Source: Alteromonas macleodii ATCC 27126 (lineage in GTDB: Bacteria; Pseudomonadota; Gammaproteobacteria; Enterobacterales; Alteromonadaceae). Taken from it: DNA of 64,000 nt. Below, one piece after another: positions 58,050 to 64,000 of this stretch. Under the pieces are notes generated by a model. It worked only from the letters and a program-made list of their open reading frames with translations, searched no databases and was not told the origin of the DNA. Location: positions 496,001 through 560,000 of the forward strand of contig NC_018632.1 in the NCBI RefSeq assembly GCF_000172635.2, in the 5' to 3' direction. How positions within the stretch are numbered: position 1 is the stretch's first letter; the number at the start of each line of letters is the position of its first letter. The position numbers were made by a program, and so were the translations under genes.

Positions 58050-61000
58050 TCGAAACGGCGCGCCGTTTGATGGTGGCGAGAGTCCGAATGGTAATAGGAA
58101 TGGTGGGAATAACTCCCGGGGAATTATCGCTTGGTTTGCGCAGAACTCAGTAGCGGCCAATTTGCTCATGGTCAGCCTTATTGTGCTTGGCTTGGTTTCC
58201 ATGAACGATATCCGCAAAGAGGCATTTCCAAGTATGGAGCCACGCTTTGTTACCATTTCAATGACATACGATAGTGGTGACCCTAAACAAGCAGAAGAAG
58301 GGATAGCTATCAAAATTGAAACCGCTCTGGAAGCAATTCCGGGGATTAAGCGAATTACCTCTACCTCGAACGCCAGCGGCGCAAGTGTGCAGGTAGAAAA
58401 AGAAACCGAATACGATTTAGACACGCTTTTCAACGACATCAAAACCGAAGTAGATAGTATTTCTAACTTCCCGTCGGATGCTGAAAACCCTGTTATCAGC
58501 AAAGCACGCCGACAAGAACACGCTATTTGGGTGCAGCTTTATGGTGACGTCGACCACGCTTCGCTTCAATACTTGGGTGAGCAATTAGAGCGAGATTTAC
58601 TGGCAACAGATGACATTCGCGAAGTCAGCGCAGGCAGCTTTGTCGACCCTATGATGTCTATTGAAATAGACGAAGGTAAGCTTCAAGCCTACGGATTAAC
58701 GCTGTCAGACGTGGCTGATGCCGTTAACCAGGAGTCGAATACCGCGCTTACAACCAGCTTGCGCAACAAAGAAAAAGTGATTCGTTTAAAAGCGTCTGAA
58801 CAGTCTTACTGGGCGAAAGGTTTTGCCAACATCCCCCTCATTACCGATACCAATGGCGTCATACTCACCGTTGGCGATGTTGCTACAGTGCGCGATATGT
58901 TTGCCGACGACAGCTATCACTTGTCACGTTACAACGGTACCAATGGCTATGAAATTCAGGTGCTTATGGACGAATATGGTGACGTAACAAAAATGGTACA
59001 GCAGGCTCACGAAGTAGTGGACGCATGGCACGAAAAAGGCTTGCTACCTGAAGGCGTAGAGCTTGAAACCTGGTATGACAAAAGCACGCTTATTACCGAG
59101 CGATTGACGTTACTTACCAGTAATGCGCTTATGGGCATTGTGTTGGTATTTGTTACTCTTGCCGTGTTTCTAAATTTACGCGTGGCATTTTGGGTGGCGG
59201 CAGGCTTGCCCTTTATCTTCTTCGGTACCTTGTACTTCATGACCGACAGCTATACGGGAATGACGCTAAACGAAATGACCACATTCGGTTTTATCATGGC
59301 CCTTGGCATTGTGGTGGACGATGCCGTGGTGGTGGGGGAAAGCGTGTACGCCACGCGTAAACAGCATGGCGATACGCTTCAAAATACCATCTTAGGTACC
59401 CATAAAGTGGCGGTTCCCACACTGTTTGGTGTGCTAACCACAGTGGCCACTTTTTTCGCATTATCGAACGTATCGGGCGGCTTAGGTACGCTTTATTCTC
59501 AGTTCGGCACTATCGTTACCTTGTGTTTGTTGCTGTCGGTGGTGGAATCGAAGCTGATCTTACCTTCTCATTTAGCCCATCTGCCAACCAAGCAAAAAGC
59601 GCGGAGGGGATTAGGTAGCGTATGGAACAAAGTGCAGCAAAAAGCGGATGGTGGACTTCAGTGGTTTAACTATCGCGTGTATCAGCGCCTATTGAAAGTC
59701 ACCGTAGCCTACCGTTATGCCGCTGTATTGTTGTTTATTGCCTTATTTGTCATGGTGGTTAGCCTACCGCTTACAGGTGCGGTAAGAGTAAGCTTCTTCC
59801 CCAGCATGCAGGGCGACACGGTTTCGGCCAATATGTCGCTTTACAGCGATGCCAGCTATGGACAGAACGAACGCAACTTAATGCTGCTAGAGAAAAATGC
59901 GCTAGAGGCAGACCGCCAATTAACCCAAGAAAATGGCGCAGATAAAAGTGGCATTAGCAGTTTGCAAGTGACGGCGAGTGGCGATCAAAGCGGCACAATC
60001 ACCATTTCACTTGATGAAGACTCCTCTTATTCTCTTGATGAATTGTCGGCACGCTGGAATGCGTTAACTGGCAATTTAGAAGGCGTAAAAAGTCTAAAAA
60101 TACGCTCACGCCGAGAGATGGTCGACGGGTTTAACGTTGAAATTAAAAGCATTAACGACGATACCCTGACGGCGGCTAACGATGCCTTTATTGAAGTACT
60201 TAACAATATCGATGGTGTATATGCAGTCGAGAGTTCGCTGACACCCGGCGAAGCCATGATGCGCTTAGAACATACCCAGGACGAGCGTTGGGGTTGAATA
60301 CGCAAAGCCTATCGCAGCAACTGTTAAAAGCATTTGGTGGCGAAATTGTTCAGCGCTATTTGCGCGATAAAAACGAAGTAAAAGTGCGGGTGCGTTATCC
60401 TGAACAAGACAGAATGAATCCGTCTGATGTAATGAACACGCAAGTGCGTCTGGACGATGGCACCGTAGTACCGCTTTCTGTAGTGGCTAACGTTATTCAA
60501 GATGTGCAAGAAAAACAGGTGGTACGTATAGACGGCCTACGCGCCCTAACGGTTAGCGCGTCAGTGGATAGCGATGTTATTACCTCTACCGAACTGGTGA
60601 ATTACTTAAACAACGAGTTTGTTCCTCAGCTATCGCGTCAATATCAGGACTTATCGCTTTATTTTGCCGGTGAGGCTGAGCAGCAAGCTGAAACGCAAAG
60701 CTCTATGCAGAGCGTGTTTATATTAGCCTTGTTGTCTATTTTTGCGTTGTTGGCGATTCCGCTTAAATCCTACGTACAGCCGCTTATTATTATGACCGCC
60801 ATCCCCTTTGGTATAGTCGGAGCCATTATCGGCCACTGGTCGAATGGATTAATGATAAGTCTGCTCTCGCTGAACGGCATATTGGCGCTTAGCGGTGTGG
60901 TGGTTAACGACAGCTTGTTGTTGGTTTCACGATTCAACGCTTTGCGAGAAGAAGGTGTGCTGGTGGAAACGGCAGTTATTGAAGCTTGTACCAGTCGCTT

Positions 61001-61262
61001 GCGAGCTGTGTTGTTGACCTCAATTACCACCTTTGTAGGCTTATATCCCATATTGGGCGAAACGTCGGTACAAGCGCAGTTCTTAATTCCGGCAGCTGCG
61101 TCGCTGGGTTACGGTATATTGTTTGCCACCGTCATCACACTTTTATTAATACCCGCATTACTGTTAATTTATGACGATGTAAGCCGTCTAATGGCAAAGC
61201 ATTTGGTTAAACCTTTAACGGAGAGTACGGCTAATGATCCGCGTGTTACTAGTGGAAGATGA
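58039..61262 (+). pseudogene. RND efflux permease, one-base frameshift
   Basis: Two consecutive frames, 58039-60297 (752 residues) and 60288-61262 (324 residues), together encode one AcrB/HAE-type proton-driven pump (about 1075 residues, usual 1030-1050). The first part ends MMRLEHTQDERWG-stop and the second continues GLNTQSLSQQLLKAFGG, joining without loss if one base is restored near 60292 in TTGGGGTTGA. The proton-relay aspartates in helix 4 (ALGIVVDDAVVVGE) and the helix 10 equivalent (LSGVVVNDSLLLV) are present. Either a recent pseudogene, a sequencing error in a G run, or (unlikely) a slippery site. Confidence 0.85.
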
Positions 61263-61974
61263 TATGGGCCTGGCGGGCAATATTATCGACTATTTAGAGC
61301 TTGAAGACATGGTATGTGACCACGCTGCAAACGGTGTAGCCGCGCTGTCTCTTATCCAAAAGCATCCGTTTGATGTTGTGGTGCTGGACATTAATTTACC
61401 GCGACTTGATGGCTTAAGCGTATGTGAGAGGGTGCGGGAAGACGGCAACGATACGCCTATTATTATGCTAACCGCCCGTGACCAGTTGGAAAACAAGCTA
61501 GAAGGGTTTCAAAAAGGCGCCGATGATTATTTAGTGAAGCCGTTTGACATGCCTGAACTGGTTGCTCGGGTTTTTGCACTGGCGCACAGGCGTTCATCAC
61601 AAGTGAAAAAGCTGCGCTTTGGCAACGTAAGTCTAGCAATGGGAAGCGAAGTAGTAAGTGTTGAGAACGTGCCTATTAAGTTAAGCCCCACAGCATTTAC
61701 GCTGCTAAAGGCATTGTTACAGCAACAAGGAAAAGTTATGCCACGGGAGCGTCTTCTCGATGCGGTTTGGGGAGAAGATGCGCCAGAGAGCAATGCGCTT
61801 AAAGTGCATCTTCATAATTTGCGTAAATCACTGGTGCAAGCAAATGCCAGCATTGAGGTAAAAGCAGTAGCCGGCACAGGCTTTTGTGTGACGTTAAAAC
61901 CAGAACAGTCCAGTTCAGTGCAAAGTACAAGCGCGGAACCAAAAAGTACAAATAAAGGAAACGATCAGTGGTAA
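61234..61974 (+). CDS. OmpR-family response regulator
   Basis: A 246-residue regulator with a receiver domain (phosphorylated Asp52 in VVVLDINLPRLDG; acidic pair E8-D9-D10, switch Thr in IIMLTARD, Lys in YLVKPFD) and a winged-helix domain of the PhoB/OmpR type (about 130-225). Its ATG lies inside the end of the pump gene (29-bp overlap), so its translation is coupled to the pump's second frame. The kinase follows with a seven-base overlap. Confidence 0.95.
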   Translation: MIRVLLVEDDMGLAGNIIDYLELEDMVCDHAANGVAALSLIQKHPFDVVVLDINLPRLDGLSVCERVREDGNDTPIIMLTARDQLENKLEGFQKGADDYLVKPFDMPELVARVFALAHRRSSQVKKLRFGNVSLAMGSEVVSVENVPIKLSPTAFTLLKALLQQQGKVMPRERLLDAVWGEDAPESNALKVHLHNLRKSLVQANASIEVKAVAGTGFCVTLKPEQSSSVQSTSAEPKSTNKGNDQW

Positions 61975-63317
61975 ATGGCCTTCGCATCAGCTTAAGACGC
62001 TACGTCTTGTGGTCGCTATTAAGTTTGGCCGCCGTAGTTATCGTGCTCTTTTCAATACAAAGCAGCGATAGCTTTTTCGATGGTATGGACGGCATGCTGA
62101 GAAATACCATGATACGGGCGGCAGAAAGCGCAGAGCTTGATGACAACAAGCATGCTCAAATTCTCGATTTACATGTTTTTGCGAACTACGAGAGTTTGCC
62201 TGTCGAAGTGAAGCAGAGCTTTTCCAAAGAGAGCTTTATACCGTTTTCACTTATGAAAGATATCAACAAACCTGATTGGTTTTCCCGTCCTATTTCGGCT
62301 CACTTTGCCGTGTTAGTTCCGTTAGAAAATGGAGAATCGCGATACGTTACCCAAGTGTTTGTCGCGCCACCTTCTGACGGCAAAAAACACTTTAGAATAA
62401 ACCATGTTATTTACAGCGCCATTGTGGGCGTAGTTGCACTGGTTTCGTTCTTTGTCGCCTTGCTTTTTCTTATGCGCAGCGTGTCTCGCCCCATAGAGTC
62501 ATTGCAGAGGTGGGCGGCGTCTTTGGATGAACAAGAGCTCGATAAGCCTATCCCGGAGTTTCGTTATAAGGAACTTAACGCGCTAGCAGGGATGATACAT
62601 GGCAGCTTGCAAAACGTGCGCAACACCCTAAATCGAGAACGGGAATTTGTTAACCATGCGAGTCACGAGCTTAGAACGCCGATTGCCGTCATTAGAAGTA
62701 GCGCGGCATTACTGCACAGAGTGATCGATAGTGAAAATACTAAAGGCAATAACGCGCTTGCGCGGGTGGATCATGCCTCAAAAACCATGGCAGATTTGAC
62801 CGAAACTCTACTTTGGTTAGGAAGAAATGAAGAAGCAGCTTTACCCAAAGAAAAGGTTAATCTTAAAGCAATGATTGAGGCTCTAAGCCAAGATTTAATG
62901 TATTTGCTGTCGGGAAAAGACGTGAGTGTGCAGCTGCAATTGAGCGATTGTGAGTTAACGCTGGCGAAAACGGCGAGCGAAATTGTGATAGGAAATGTGA
63001 TTCGAAACGCTTATCAGCACACGCAGCAAGGAAGAGTCACAATAAGTCTTTCTGATGCAACGCTCACCGTGCTCAACGAAGAGGACGGCCTTGAAGAAGA
63101 GGCGCTTAACGAAAAAGGCCAAGCGACTTTATCTGCGCCGACTATCAGTGAGTTAGATGGCGGATTTGGAATAGGGTTAAAACTCATTGATAAGCTTTGT
63201 GCGAAGCTTAAATGGGGTTATGCACATGAGAGGATAACAGCCCGAGGTTCACATGATGACCAAGGTGATGTTTCTCGTATGACAAGAGGGTATAGAGTGG
63301 TGCTTACGGTACGATAA
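61968..63317 (+). CDS. Sensor histidine kinase of the efflux operon
   Basis: A 449-residue membrane kinase: helix 1 (about 10-30), a periplasmic sensor of about 100 residues, helix 2 (about 148-170), a HAMP-like linker, HisKA with the phosphorylated H233 in ASHELRTPIA, and HATPase_c (N-box IVIGNVIRNAYQH, G-box GGFGIGLKLIDKL). The periplasmic domain resembles those of CpxA/CreC-type kinases only in size. The probable partner is the regulator upstream; the signal is unknown. GTG start at 61968. Confidence 0.92.
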   Translation: MVNGLRISLRRYVLWSLLSLAAVVIVLFSIQSSDSFFDGMDGMLRNTMIRAAESAELDDNKHAQILDLHVFANYESLPVEVKQSFSKESFIPFSLMKDINKPDWFSRPISAHFAVLVPLENGESRYVTQVFVAPPSDGKKHFRINHVIYSAIVGVVALVSFFVALLFLMRSVSRPIESLQRWAASLDEQELDKPIPEFRYKELNALAGMIHGSLQNVRNTLNREREFVNHASHELRTPIAVIRSSAALLHRVIDSENTKGNNALARVDHASKTMADLTETLLWLGRNEEAALPKEKVNLKAMIEALSQDLMYLLSGKDVSVQLQLSDCELTLAKTASEIVIGNVIRNAYQHTQQGRVTISLSDATLTVLNEEDGLEEEALNEKGQATLSAPTISELDGGFGIGLKLIDKLCAKLKWGYAHERITARGSHDDQGDVSRMTRGYRVVLTVR

Positions 63318-63388
63318 TAGGCGCATATAACTCATCAAAGTGTTTGCACTTTGTCACTTCTAATTCAATTTACCGAAACAAGCCCAAT

Positions 63389-63420
63389 AAAAAACGCCGA
63401 TGCTAACATCGGCGTTTTTT
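63389..63420. terminator. Bidirectional terminator
   Basis: AAAAAACGCCGATG (63389-63402) and its complement (63407-63420) form a 14-bp perfect stem with a 4-nt loop; both strands carry T runs. It ends the efflux operon and the convergent SH3-protein gene. Confidence 0.96.
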
Positions 63421-63451
63421 CGCTTTTTAGCGTCCAGCTATAAAACCTACA

Positions 63452-64000
63452 CTACATCCACTCGCTACTTCTGCGTTTGCGCTTCGGAAGGTAAGTCAGC
63501 ATTACGCCCAGTAATATACCCACACCGGCTACCATACCACCGCGTGTAAACCAGGTAACCAGCTCATCTTTATTCGCGCTATCTACTTTGGCGGTAAGAC
63601 GAGTTATCTCAGAGGCTTGTTCCTCGCTAGTTGTTGTAAGCTTCGATACCTGCTGACGTGCATCGTTAAGTTGCTGGCGAAGTCTGGCGTTTTCAGACTG
63701 CGCTGTTTGCAGTGCGCTTTGGCTCTCAGCTAGCTTCTCACTTATGATTGGCAATTGCTCGGCTTGCGACATGGTATTGGACACAAAGCGGCTTTCAACC
63801 CAGCCTTCGCGACCTTCATTGTCGGTAATTTGCGTGAATTCAGCATCGTTATCGCGTGCAAGCACAGTAATAGGTGTGCCTGCTTCAATTGAACCTAGAA
63901 TACGGTAGTTACGACCAGGTCCAGTATGCATAAAGATAAACAAGTCATCTCTTATGTAATGCGAAGAAGACGCTTCTAAATCAGCGGTATCTTGTAGCGA
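63452..64000 (-). CDS. TIGR04211 family SH3 domain membrane protein, 5' partial
   Basis: The window holds the C-terminal 182 residues. A bacterial SH3 domain (LFIFMHTGPGRNYRILGSIEAG, then VLARDNDAEFTQIT and GREGWVESRFV) is followed by a coiled coil (about 75-140) and a C-terminal membrane helix (GMVAGVGILLGVMLTYL) with a basic tail. The reading frame continues in phase to the right edge without a stop, so the signal peptide and start lie beyond the window. This is the usual layout of the YgiM/TIGR04211 family. Confidence 0.88.
   Translation of the reverse strand, partial: SLQDTADLEASSSHYIRDDLFIFMHTGPGRNYRILGSIEAGTPITVLARDNDAEFTQITDNEGREGWVESRFVSNTMSQAEQLPIISEKLAESQSALQTAQSENARLRQQLNDARQQVSKLTTTSEEQASEITRLTAKVDSANKDELVTWFTRGGMVAGVGILLGVMLTYLPKRKRRSSEWM

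Noticed and set aside
60285..60300. Programmed frameshift in the RND pump
   Set aside because: TTGGGGTTGA does not form a canonical slippery heptamer, and such pumps are not known to use recoding. An ordinary indel is simpler.

Overview
The window reads as an ordinary gammaproteobacterial chromosome segment, most likely Alteromonas or a close relative in Alteromonadales. This is judged from the protein sequences, the conserved blocks (ispD-ispF-truD-pcm-nlpD-rpoS, rplU-rpmA-obgE, fadBA), about 44-45% GC by eye, and a marine gene set (nickel superoxide dismutase, alginate-export-type porin). No rRNA, tRNA or CRISPR array was seen.

Layout. 0-7 kb: a peptidoglycan-recycling group (GH3 hexosaminidase cut by the left edge, MscS channel, secreted NamZ-like exo-muramidase, MurQ etherase, alanine racemase). 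7-19 kb: mixed single genes, including YitT, VOC, Rof, two outer-membrane porins with a periplasmic binding protein, an NRAMP-like carrier without its metal motif, glyA with a divergent LysR gene, PhnA, two GNATs and YnfA. 19.3-24.6 kb: an accessory island that I read as a decayed chromosomal integron. All its genes point left, three attC-like sites are well supported, an IS3-family remnant interrupts it, and at its head is a divergent integron integrase pseudogene (frameshift plus loss of the catalytic core) that still has a LexA-like box upstream. 24.6-34.1 kb: fadBA with a PsrA-like box, lytic transglycosylase, Xaa-Pro dipeptidase, ZIP-like transporter, ispB. 34.1-38.5 kb: rplU-rpmA, obgE, and a nickel superoxide dismutase operon. 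38.7-47 kb: folA, rpoS, nlpD, yqaA, pcm, truD, ispF, ispD, ftsB and an AsmA-like protein. 47-55 kb: chemoreceptor, Lrp-type regulator, zinc alcohol dehydrogenase and PutA. 55-63.3 kb: a tightly overlapping RND efflux operon with its own OmpR-type two-component system; the RND pump gene has a one-base frameshift. The right edge cuts a TIGR04211-type SH3 protein.

How the parts work together. NamZ, the GH3 enzyme and MurQ would release muropeptide sugars and feed them into central metabolism, while Alr supplies D-alanine. The integron holds cassettes for a HEPN-motif protein, a membrane-anchored winged-helix-like protein, a ClpP-like secreted protease and a series of tiny membrane proteins. With the integrase dead, the array should be frozen unless another integrase acts in trans. 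The efflux operon appears self-contained, and a CCTTAACC direct repeat lies upstream at the 11-bp spacing typical of OmpR-family regulators.

Most novel items: the decayed integron and its cassettes, a 14-bp perfect inverted repeat framing an 85-bp stem-loop at 32.1 kb, a dense GATC cluster overlapping an unrecognised 54-residue ORF before rplU, a 26-residue arginine-rich ORF with its own terminator at 7.1 kb, an NRAMP homologue lacking DPGN, and surE missing from its usual place.
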